Of a stretch of DNA of 64,000 nucleotides, positions 33,302 to 40,336 are shown one piece after another (the first letter of the stretch is position 1; the number at the start of each line of letters is the position of its first letter). A model generated the notes under the pieces. That model did no database searches and had not been told where the DNA came from. It worked only from the letters and a program-made list of their open reading frames with translations. Position numbers and translations under genes: made by a program. The stretch lies in NCBI RefSeq assembly GCF_009852415.1, contig NZ_WOXS01000002.1, forward strand, positions 7,790,001 through 7,854,000, written 5' to 3'. This stretch comes from Streptomyces sp. Tu 3180 (GTDB lineage: Bacteria > Actinomycetota > Actinomycetes > Streptomycetales > Streptomycetaceae).

Positions 33302-33994
33302 TCAGAGCAGCTTCAGCAGCTCCTCGGCGAGCGGCGCGGAGGACGCCGGGTTCTGCCCGGTGACCAGGTTGCGGTCGGTCACCACGTTCGGCGCCCACGG
33401 CTCCCCGGTCCGCACGCGCACACCGGCCTCGGTGAGCCGGTCCTGGAGCAGCCACTTCACCTTGCCGGCGAGACCGCCCTGCGTCTCCTCGGCGTTGGTG
33501 AACGCCGCCACCTCGTAGCCGGCGAAGGCGTTCGTCCCGTCGTCCCGCACGGCGGCGAGCAGGGCGGCCGGGCCGTGGCAGACCACGGCGAGCGGCTTGC
33601 CCGACTCCAGCGCCCCGGTGAGCAGCCGGCCGGAGTCGGGGTTCACGGCCAGGTCCTCCATGGGACCGTGGCCCCCGGGGTAGAAGACGGCCGCGTACTC
33701 GTCCAGGCGGACGTCCTCCAGCGGGACGGGCCGCTGGAGCTCGGTGAAGGACCGCAGCGCCGCCGCGATCCGGTCGGCGTTCTCCTGGCCGCCGTTCATC
33801 TCGGGGGTGAGGGACCCCCGGTCGACGGGAGGCACGACCCCGCCGGGCGTGGCGACGACGACCTCGTGGCCCGCGGCCCGGAACGCCTCGTAGGGCGCGA
33901 CGGCCTCCTCGGCCCAGAAACCGGTGGGGTGCGTGGTGCCGTCGGCCAGGGTCAGGCGGTCGGCGCCGGTGACGACGAACAGGATCCTCGACAT
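33302..33994 (-). CDS. DJ-1/PfpI superfamily protein, Hsp31-like
   Basis: 230 residues from ATG 33994, GGGAAG upstream. The glutamine-amidotransferase-like fold has its nucleophile in AVVCHGPAALL (Cys139, His140), a Glu in FWAEEAVAPYEAF near residue 29-30 expected to hold the Cys, and the FYPGGHGPMEDL loop. This layout matches the Hsp31 group (glyoxalase III / methylglyoxal and protein deglycase). It is divergent from a LysR regulator, a pairing frequent in bacteria where the regulator controls the stress enzyme. Confidence 0.88.
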   Translation of the reverse strand: MSRILFVVTGADRLTLADGTTHPTGFWAEEAVAPYEAFRAAGHEVVVATPGGVVPPVDRGSLTPEMNGGQENADRIAAALRSFTELQRPVPLEDVRLDEYAAVFYPGGHGPMEDLAVNPDSGRLLTGALESGKPLAVVCHGPAALLAAVRDDGTNAFAGYEVAAFTNAEETQGGLAGKVKWLLQDRLTEAGVRVRTGEPWAPNVVTDRNLVTGQNPASSAPLAEELLKLL

Positions 33995-34053
33995 GTGCTC
34001 ACTTCCCGATGCGCGGAGGGCTTCGATGCCTCGACGGTAGGGTGCCCGCCCCC

Positions 34054-34099
34054 TGGAATTCCAATGTCTGCTTCCATGGCAGTCATAGGGAGTCCTATG
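34054..34099. promoter_or_regulatory. Two palindromes between hsp31-like and lysR genes
   Basis: TGGAATTCCA (34054-34063) and CATAGG-GAGT-CCTATG (34084-34099) lie in the 160-base divergent region. The second has the size and interrupted symmetry of LysR recognition sites. Candidate binding sites for the LysR protein at 34156. Confidence 0.45.
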
Positions 34100-34155
34100 G
34101 ATGATCGGAGCGGGCCGCAGCCCGGCACGCACAGGCCTCCCGTACGCTCGTCGGC

Positions 34156-35103
34156 GTGAGGCACAGCGATTCCCATGGCTCCGCCGAGGCCGGCGCGGCC
34201 CCGCCCGCGCAGCCCGACCTGAATCTGCTGCGCACCTTCCTGACGGTGTACCGGTCCGGGTCCTTCACGGCCGCCGCCCAGCTGCTGGGCCTGTCCCAGC
34301 CCACCGTCACGACCCAGATCCGCTCGCTGGAACGGCACACCGGCCGCGAGCTGTTCGAACGGCTGCCCCGCGGCGTCGCGCCCACCGCCGTGGCCGACGA
34401 GCTGGCCGCCCGGATCGCCGCCCCGCTCGACGCGCTCGCCGAGGCCACCGGACACGGCTCGCCCGGCCGCGCCCGCCCCCGGCCGGTCCACCTCGCCGGA
34501 CCCGCCGAACTGCTCTCCACCCGGGCGCTGCCCGCGCTCGCCCCGCTGGTGGCCCGGGGGACGCGGCTGCGCGTCACCACGGGCCTGACCGACCCGCTGC
34601 TCGACGAACTGCGCACCGGCCGCCACGACTTGGTCATCGCCACCAGCCGGCCGCGCGGCCGCACCCTGTCCGCGGTGCCGCTGGCCGACGAGGAGTTCGT
34701 CCTGGTCGCCGCGCCCGCCCTGGCCGACGGGGTGCGCGGGCGCCTCGCCGCCGAGGGCCCCGGCGCGCTGCACGGCGTCCCCCTGCTCACCTACGCCGAG
34801 GACCTGCCCATCGTCCGCCGCTACTGGAGGCACGTCTTCGGCCGGCGGCTGAACTGCCACGCCGCCGTCTCCGTCCCGGACCTGCGGGCGGTGCTGGCCC
34901 TGGTCGTGGCCGGGGCCGGCTTCAGCGTGCTGCCGCGCTACCTGTGCGCCGGGGAACTGGCCGACGGCGCCCTGGTCCCGCTCGACGAGCCGGAGGACGC
35001 CCCGATCAACACCAGCTTCCTGGTGCAGCGGCCCGGTACCTCGGACAACCCCCATGTCGCGCTCGTCCGCGACCGCCTGCTGGAGGCCGCCCGCGCCTGG
35101 TGA
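34156..35103 (+). CDS. LysR-family transcriptional regulator
   Basis: 315 residues, GTG start with TACGCT seven bases upstream and no ribosome site, so probably leaderless. Residues 20-80 are the winged helix (LNLLRTFLTVYRSGSFTAAAQLLGLSQPTVTTQIRSLE). The remainder is the periplasmic-binding-like ligand domain (LVIATSRPRGRTLSAVPLADEEFVLVAAP; AVLALVVAGAGFSVLPRYLC). It lies divergent from the Hsp31-like gene, its likely target. The effector is unknown. Confidence 0.9.
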   Translation: MRHSDSHGSAEAGAAPPAQPDLNLLRTFLTVYRSGSFTAAAQLLGLSQPTVTTQIRSLERHTGRELFERLPRGVAPTAVADELAARIAAPLDALAEATGHGSPGRARPRPVHLAGPAELLSTRALPALAPLVARGTRLRVTTGLTDPLLDELRTGRHDLVIATSRPRGRTLSAVPLADEEFVLVAAPALADGVRGRLAAEGPGALHGVPLLTYAEDLPIVRRYWRHVFGRRLNCHAAVSVPDLRAVLALVVAGAGFSVLPRYLCAGELADGALVPLDEPEDAPINTSFLVQRPGTSDNPHVALVRDRLLEAARAW

Positions 35104-35183
35104 GCGGGCGGCCCGGCCGGGTACCCGGTCCGCGAAGGGAGGAGAAGGGAAGAGAAGACGGAAAGAGGGGAGAGAGGCACGTC

Positions 35184-35603
35184 ATGACACAGCATGTCCG
35201 CGACATCATGACCGGCGCGCCGGTGAGCGTCGGGCCGCAGACTTCCGTCGCCGAGGTCGCCCGCATCATGCGCGACCGCGATCTCGGGGCCGTCCTGGTC
35301 ACGGACGGCGACGAACTGCGCGGACTGGTCACCGACCGCGACCTGGTGGTGCGGTCGGTCTCCCGGGGCGGCGACCCGGAGGAGACCACCGTCTCCGGGG
35401 CGTGCAGCGAGGACCTGGTGACCGTCGGCCCCGACGACGACCTGGACCGTGCGGTGCGGCTGATGCGCGAGCGCGCCGTGCGCCGCGTCCCGGTCGTCGA
35501 GAACGGGCACCCCGTCGGCATCGTCTCCCTCGGCGACGTCGCGATGGAACGCGACTCGGAGTCCGCGCTCGGCGACATCAGCGTGGCCAGGCCCAACACC
35601 TGA
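35184..35603 (+). CDS. Two-CBS-domain protein
   Basis: 139 residues, ATG start after GAGAGG. Two CBS motifs span about 8-63 (DIMTGAPVSVGPQTSVAEVARIM..LVTDRDLVVRSV) and 72-128 (DLVTVGPDDDLDRAVRLMRERAVRRVPVVE..VSLGDVAMER). A stand-alone CBS pair binds adenine nucleotides and usually acts as an energy or stress sensor; Streptomyces has many, often under stress sigma factors. The partner is unknown. Confidence 0.88.
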   Translation: MTQHVRDIMTGAPVSVGPQTSVAEVARIMRDRDLGAVLVTDGDELRGLVTDRDLVVRSVSRGGDPEETTVSGACSEDLVTVGPDDDLDRAVRLMRERAVRRVPVVENGHPVGIVSLGDVAMERDSESALGDISVARPNT

Positions 35604-35738
35604 GGGCACCACCTCGCCCGGGGCCGGGAACTCCCGCCCCGGGCGCGCGCGTTGAAGGCGGGACGGGCACCGCGCGTTTGTCCGGCGGGGCGCCGGGGAC
35701 CCGGGGCGGCAGCGGATGCAGAAGGAAGATGATGCGTC

Positions 35739-35915
35739 GTGATCCCGGAGATCGGTGACACACCCCGGCCCCGCCGGCCGGAGAGCGGGTGGGCGAGGGC
35801 CCGGCGACTGCGGGGCGAGGAGCCCCTGCGGACCTGCCTGCCCGCCGTGGACCGCGGCGCCTCCGGCGCCCCGGGCCGGGACACGGAGGGAAACATCGTG
35901 AGAGGCGAGGATTAG
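35739..35915 (+). CDS. Possible small protein (low support)
   Basis: A 58-codon frame from GTG 35739 (MIPEIGDTPRPRRPESG) to TAG 35913-35915, with about 90% G or C at third positions. Its start overlaps the stop of an eight-codon frame (MQKEDDAS, 35716-35742) in a GTGA arrangement, with AAGGAAG upstream, which would allow coupled translation. The product is basic and Pro/Arg-rich with no recognised motif. It fills an otherwise empty gap of about 400 bases. It could equally be chance in this GC-rich DNA. Confidence 0.25.
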   Translation: MIPEIGDTPRPRRPESGWARARRLRGEEPLRTCLPAVDRGASGAPGRDTEGNIVRGED

Positions 35916-35960
35916 CCGGGATCCGGGCGACTCATCGGTCCCCTCCCGGGATTTCGTAAT

Positions 35961-35988
35961 GAACGAGTAAAACAAGTGATGTTCGTTC
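35961..35988. promoter_or_regulatory. Inverted repeat in the rml promoter region
   Basis: GAACGA (35961-35966) and TCGTTC (35983-35988) flank an A-rich spacer containing TAAAAC (35968-35973), a plausible -10. A second short symmetry GTTCC-GCC-GGAAC follows at 35985-35997. This A+T-rich island is the probable promoter/operator of the rhamnose operon. Confidence 0.4.
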
Positions 35989-36015
35989 CGCCGGAACACG
36001 ACTATGGTGAGCCAG

Positions 36016-37083
36016 ATGAAGGCTCTCGTGCTGTCCGGCGGTGCCGGAACCCGGCTGAGGCCGATCACCCACACCTCGGCGAAACAGTTGGTGCCCGTGG
36101 CCAACAAGCCCGTGCTCTTCTACGGGTTGGAGTCCCTCGCGGACGCGGGCATCACCGACGTCGGGATGATCGTCGGTGATACGGCCGCGGAGATCGAGGA
36201 CGCGGTCGGCGACGGATCGAAGTTCGGCCTGCAGGTCACCTACATCCCCCAGGAGAAACCCCTCGGACTCGCCCACGCGGTGCTGATCGCCCGCGACTGG
36301 CTGGGTGACGACGACTTCGTGATGTACCTCGGCGACAACTTCATCGTCGGCGGCATCACCGGTCTCGTCGAGGAGTTCCGCAGGCACCGGCCCGACGCGC
36401 AGATCCTGCTCACCCGCGTCGCCGACCCCCGCGCCTTCGGGGTCGCCGAACTCGACCCGTCCGGGCGGGTCATCGGCCTGGAGGAGAAGCCGGACGCCCC
36501 CAAGAGCGACCTCGCCCTCGTCGGCGTCTACCTGTTCACGCCCGCCATCCACGAGGCGGTGCGCGCCATCAGGCCCTCCTGGCGCGGCGAACTCGAGATC
36601 ACCCACGCCATCCAGCACCTGATCGACTCCCGCGCCGACGTGCGCTGCACGGTCATCCAGGGCTACTGGAAGGACACCGGCAACGTCGTCGACATGCTGG
36701 AGGTCAACCGGTCCGTCCTCGAAGGCGTCGAGCGCCGCATCGACGGTGAGGTGGACGCCGGCTCGCAGACCATAGGCCGGGTCGTCGTGGAGCAGGGGGC
36801 GCGGATCGTGAACTCACGCATCGTCGGCCCCGCCGTCATCGGCGCCGGCACGGTCGTCAGCGACTCCTACGTCGGCCCCTTCACCTCGGTCGCGGAGAAC
36901 TGCCGGATCACCGACAGCGAACTCGAGTTCTCCATCGTGCTGCGGGACTCCTCCATCGACGGCGTCGGCCGCATCGAGTCCTCGCTGATCGGCCGGCACG
37001 TCGAGGTGACCCCGGCACCGGGCGTCCCCAGCGCCCACCGACTCGTCCTCGGAGACCACAGCAAGGTGCAGATCCATTCATGA
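36016..37083 (+). CDS. rmlA: Glucose-1-phosphate thymidylyltransferase (long RmlA type)
   Basis: 355 residues from ATG 36016 (MKALVLSGGAGTRLRPIT); ATG 36004 would add four residues and has GGAA at a suitable distance, so it cannot be excluded. The nucleotide-binding motif GGAGTRLRPIT and KQLVPVANKP are near the N-terminus, YLGDNFI carries the metal-binding Asp, and LEEKPD and GYWKDTG line the sugar site. After about residue 240 a left-handed beta-helix (IGRVVVEQGARIVNSRIVGPAVIG) extends the protein, as in the StrD-type enzymes of actinomycetes. It makes dTDP-glucose, the first step to dTDP-L-rhamnose. The stop overlaps rmlB by four bases (ATGA). Confidence 0.93.
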   Translation: MKALVLSGGAGTRLRPITHTSAKQLVPVANKPVLFYGLESLADAGITDVGMIVGDTAAEIEDAVGDGSKFGLQVTYIPQEKPLGLAHAVLIARDWLGDDDFVMYLGDNFIVGGITGLVEEFRRHRPDAQILLTRVADPRAFGVAELDPSGRVIGLEEKPDAPKSDLALVGVYLFTPAIHEAVRAIRPSWRGELEITHAIQHLIDSRADVRCTVIQGYWKDTGNVVDMLEVNRSVLEGVERRIDGEVDAGSQTIGRVVVEQGARIVNSRIVGPAVIGAGTVVSDSYVGPFTSVAENCRITDSELEFSIVLRDSSIDGVGRIESSLIGRHVEVTPAPGVPSAHRLVLGDHSKVQIHS

Positions 37084-38060
37084 ACCTCCTCGTCACCGGC
37101 GCCGCCGGCTTCATCGGCTCCCGCTACGTCCGCATGCTGCTCGACTCCGACGCGCCCGACGCGCCGAGGATCACCGTGCTGGACGCGCTCACCTACGCCG
37201 GCACCCTCGACAACCTCGAACTCGGCCACCCCCGGCTGGAGTTCGTGCACGGCGACATCCGCGACGCCGAACTCGTCGGCAAACTGGCGGCCGAGGCCGA
37301 CCAGGTGGTCCACTTCGCCGCCGAGTCCCACGTCGACCGCTCCATCCTCACCGCCTCCGACTTCGTCCTCACCAACGTGGTCGGCACCCAGGTCCTGCTC
37401 GACGCGGCCCTGCGCCACGGGGTGGGCACCTTCGTGCACGTCTCCACCGACGAGGTCTACGGATCGATCGCGTCCGGCGCGGCGACCGAGGAGCACCCGC
37501 TCCGGCCCAGCTCCCCGTACTCGGCCTCCAAGGCCTCCTCCGACCTGCTCGCCCTGGCCTACCACCGCACCCACGGCCTGGACGTCCGCGTCACCCGCTG
37601 CTCCAACAACTACGGCCCGCACCAGTTCCCCGAGAAGGTCATCCCGCTCTTCGTCACCCACCTCCTCGAGGGCAAGAAGGTCCCGCTCTACGGCGAGGGC
37701 CTCAACGTCCGCGACTGGCTGCACGTCGACGACCACTGCGCCGGCGTCGAGCTCGTCCGCACCGCGGGACGCCCCGGAGAGGTCTACAACATCGGCGGCG
37801 GCACCGAACTCACCAACAGGGAACTCACCGGCCTGCTCCTTCAGGCCTGCGGCGCCGGCTGGGACCGGGTGGAGTACGTCGAGGACCGCAAGGGCCACGA
37901 CCTGCGCTACTGCGTCGACTGGTCCAAGGCCCGCGACGAACTCGGCTACCGCCCGCGCCACGACTTCACCGCCGGCCTGGCCGAGACCGTCGCCTGGTAC
38001 CGGGACCACCGCGCCCGGTGGGAGCCGCTCAAGCGGCGCGTCGCGGGGGAGCGGGCATGA
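37080..38060 (+). CDS. rmlB: dTDP-glucose 4,6-dehydratase
   Basis: 326 residues. Extended-SDR fold with NAD motif GAAGFIG (7-13), STDEVYG (122-128; Thr123, Asp124, Glu125 catalytic for dehydration), YSASK (Tyr147, Lys151) and the substrate motif RCSNNYGPHQFPEKVIP. It converts dTDP-glucose to dTDP-4-keto-6-deoxyglucose. Coupled by ATGA overlaps to rmlA before and rmlD after, so the three are made together. The product can also feed other deoxysugar routes, but the rmlD and rmlC neighbours point to rhamnose. Confidence 0.95.
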   Translation: MNLLVTGAAGFIGSRYVRMLLDSDAPDAPRITVLDALTYAGTLDNLELGHPRLEFVHGDIRDAELVGKLAAEADQVVHFAAESHVDRSILTASDFVLTNVVGTQVLLDAALRHGVGTFVHVSTDEVYGSIASGAATEEHPLRPSSPYSASKASSDLLALAYHRTHGLDVRVTRCSNNYGPHQFPEKVIPLFVTHLLEGKKVPLYGEGLNVRDWLHVDDHCAGVELVRTAGRPGEVYNIGGGTELTNRELTGLLLQACGAGWDRVEYVEDRKGHDLRYCVDWSKARDELGYRPRHDFTAGLAETVAWYRDHRARWEPLKRRVAGERA

Positions 38061-38944
38061 CCTGGCTGGTCACCGGCGCGGGCGGCATGCTCGGCCGCGA
38101 CGTCGTCGGCGAACTGACCCGGCGCGGCGAGCGGGTCACCGGCCTCGACCGCACCGCCCTCGACATCACCCGGGCCGACGCCGTGGAACGGGCGCTCGCC
38201 GAGCACCGTCCCGCCCTCGTGGTCAACTGCGCCGCGTACACGGCCGTCGACGACGCCGAGACGGACGAGGAGCGCGCCACCGCGGTCAACGGCGACGGGC
38301 CGCGCCTGCTCGCCCGCGCCTGCGCCGCCCACGGCGCCCGGCTGGTCCACGTCTCCACCGACTACGTCTTCTCCGGGGACGCCCGCACCGCCCCCTACCC
38401 GGAGGACCACCCCACCGCCCCGCGCACCGCCTACGGCCGCTCCAAGCTCGCCGGCGAGCGGGCCGTGCTGGAGGAACTCCCCGGGGCGAGCGCCGTCGTG
38501 CGCACCGCTTGGCTCTACGGGGTCCACGGCACCAGCTTCGTGCGGACGATGATCGGTCTCGAAGCCCGCCGCCCCACCGTCGACGTCGTCGACGACCAGC
38601 GCGGGCAGCCCACCTGGAGCGCGGACGTCGCCGAGCGCATAGCCGACCTCGGCCCCCGCCTCGGCGACGGCGCGCACGGCGTCTTCCACGCCACCAACTC
38701 CGGCGAGGCCACCTGGTACGACCTGGCCCGGGAGGTGTTCCGGCTGATCGGCGCCGACCCCGACCGGGTCCGGCCCACCACCACCGCGGCCTTCCCGCGC
38801 CCCGCGCCGCGCCCCGCGTACAGCGCCCTCGCGCACGGCCGCTGGCAGGAGATCGGCCTGCCGGCGCCACGCGACTGGCGTGCCGCCCTGCACGAAGCAC
38901 TGCCCGGAATCCGCAAGGAGAGTCACCCTCGTGAAACGCCATGA
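38057..38944 (+). CDS. rmlD: dTDP-4-dehydrorhamnose reductase
   Basis: 295 residues from ATG 38057, overlapping the rmlB stop. Extended SDR with GAGGMLG (7-13), the conserved VVNCAAYTAVDDAE, STDYVFSG and catalytic YGRSK (Tyr126, Lys130), and the C-terminal substrate region. It performs the final NAD(P)H-dependent reduction to dTDP-L-rhamnose. Its last 14 bases overlap the methyltransferase gene. Confidence 0.94.
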   Translation: MTWLVTGAGGMLGRDVVGELTRRGERVTGLDRTALDITRADAVERALAEHRPALVVNCAAYTAVDDAETDEERATAVNGDGPRLLARACAAHGARLVHVSTDYVFSGDARTAPYPEDHPTAPRTAYGRSKLAGERAVLEELPGASAVVRTAWLYGVHGTSFVRTMIGLEARRPTVDVVDDQRGQPTWSADVAERIADLGPRLGDGAHGVFHATNSGEATWYDLAREVFRLIGADPDRVRPTTTAAFPRPAPRPAYSALAHGRWQEIGLPAPRDWRAALHEALPGIRKESHPRETP

Positions 38945-39734
38945 GTTCCTGCGGGAACTGCACAAGGTCAGCGCCAACCGCAACTACCTGGAGATCGGCG
39001 TCAACGACGGCCGCAGCCTGCGCCTGTCACGCGTCCCCAGCATCGCGGTCGACCCCGCCTTCAAGGTGGTCTCGGAGCTGAAGTGCGACGTCCACCTGGT
39101 GAAGGCCACCAGCGACGACTTCTTCGCCCGCGACAACCCGCTGCAGCACCTCAAGGGCGGCCGGCACCCGCTGCGCAACCTGCGCCGGGGCCGCAGCCCC
39201 TTCGGCCACTGGCGCCGCACCACGCTCGACCTGTCGTTCATCGACGGCATGCACCTGTTCGAATACGCCCTGCGCGACTTCATGAACGTCGAGAAGCACT
39301 CCGACTGGTCCAGCGTGATCGTCCTGGACGACATGCTGCCGCGCAGCGTGGACGAGGCCGCCCGCGACCGGCACACCACCGCCTGGACCGGTGACGTCTA
39401 CAAGATCACCGAGGTGCTGGCGCGCTACCGTCCCGACCTGGTGACCGTGCTGGTCGACACCCAGCCCACCGGCCAGCTGGTGGTCTTCGGCGCCGACCCG
39501 GGCAACACGGTGCTGCACGACAAGTACGACGAGATCATGGCCGAGTACAAGGTGCCCGACCCGCAGAAGGTGCCCGAGGCGATCCTGGAGCGGGCCGGGG
39601 CGGTGCCGCCCGAGGCGCTGCTGCGGGCCGGGTTCTGGCGCGCGCTCACCCAGGCCCGCAACCGCGGCCTGCCGCGGCGCGTGGGCTGGGAGCCCCTGCG
39701 CCGCGCCCTGGAACAGGTCGGCGTCAGCCGCTGA
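38931..39734 (+). CDS. Class I SAM-dependent methyltransferase of the rhamnose locus
   Basis: 267 residues from GTG 38931, with AAGGAG ten bases upstream inside rmlD. The SAM-binding part starts NYLEIGVNDGRSLRLS (motif I, G-x-N-x-G form), followed by SIAVDPAF, and the metal/acid region LSFIDGMHLFEYALRDFMNVEKHS..VIVLDDMLPRS resembles the Methyltransf_24 / cephalosporin-hydroxylase-like group, in which Asp residues bind a divalent metal and the enzyme often O-methylates sugars. Fourth gene of the rml operon, so a methylated rhamnose or a methylated glycan end is likely. The exact target is unknown. Its end overlaps the convergent rmlC by 11 bases. Confidence 0.8.
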   Translation: MKRHEFLRELHKVSANRNYLEIGVNDGRSLRLSRVPSIAVDPAFKVVSELKCDVHLVKATSDDFFARDNPLQHLKGGRHPLRNLRRGRSPFGHWRRTTLDLSFIDGMHLFEYALRDFMNVEKHSDWSSVIVLDDMLPRSVDEAARDRHTTAWTGDVYKITEVLARYRPDLVTVLVDTQPTGQLVVFGADPGNTVLHDKYDEIMAEYKVPDPQKVPEAILERAGAVPPEALLRAGFWRALTQARNRGLPRRVGWEPLRRALEQVGVSR

Positions 39735-40332
39735 GCCCCCTGCCGCGCAGCTCCTCCCGGCGTGCGCGGCAGGCCTCGTACGAGGGCAGCAGGCCGAGGC
39801 GCTCCGCCTCGGCCAGCGTGGGCGCCTGCTCGTCCTTCGGGGACAGCACCGGGTCGACGCCCTCCGGCCAGGCGATCCCGAGGGCCGGGTCCAGCGGGTG
39901 CACGCCGTGCTCGCGCTCGGGCGCGTAGCCGGTCGAGCACAGGTACACCACGGTCGCGTCGTCGGTGAGCGCCATGAAGGCGTGCCCGAGCCCCTCGGCG
40001 AGGAACACCGCGTGCCGGGTGTCGTCGTCGAGCCGCACCGCCTCCCAGCGCCCGTAGCCGGGAGAGCCCACCCGCAGGTCGACCACCACGTCGAGGACCG
40101 CCCCGCGCACACAGGTCACGTACTTGGCCTGACCGGGCGGCACGTCCGCGAAGTGCACCCCGCGCAGCACGCCCCGGCGGGACACCGAGCAGTTGGCCTG
40201 CGCCAGCGAGAGGTCGTGGCCCGTCGCCTCGCGGAACTCCTCGCCCCGGTACCACTCGTGGAAGCTGCCCCGCTCGTCCGGGAAGACCTTGGGCTCGAGG
40301 ACCCAGGCCCCTTCGATCTCCAGCGCCCGCAC
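39724..40332 (-). CDS. rmlC: dTDP-4-dehydrorhamnose 3,5-epimerase
   Basis: 202 residues, GTG start. Cupin barrel with VFPDERGSFHEWYRGEEF, the substrate motif QANCSVSRRGVLRGVHF (His-Asp dyad region; the first catalytic His in GVHF), YVTCVRGAVLDVVVDLR and GLGHAFMAL. It inverts C3 and C5 of dTDP-4-keto-6-deoxyglucose, the step between RmlB and RmlD. It is on the opposite strand from rmlABD, four bases after the glycosyltransferase, so the two halves of the pathway are transcribed convergently. Confidence 0.94.
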   Translation of the reverse strand: MRALEIEGAWVLEPKVFPDERGSFHEWYRGEEFREATGHDLSLAQANCSVSRRGVLRGVHFADVPPGQAKYVTCVRGAVLDVVVDLRVGSPGYGRWEAVRLDDDTRHAVFLAEGLGHAFMALTDDATVVYLCSTGYAPEREHGVHPLDPALGIAWPEGVDPVLSPKDEQAPTLAEAERLGLLPSYEACRARREELRGRGLSG

Positions 40333-40336
40333 GCCG

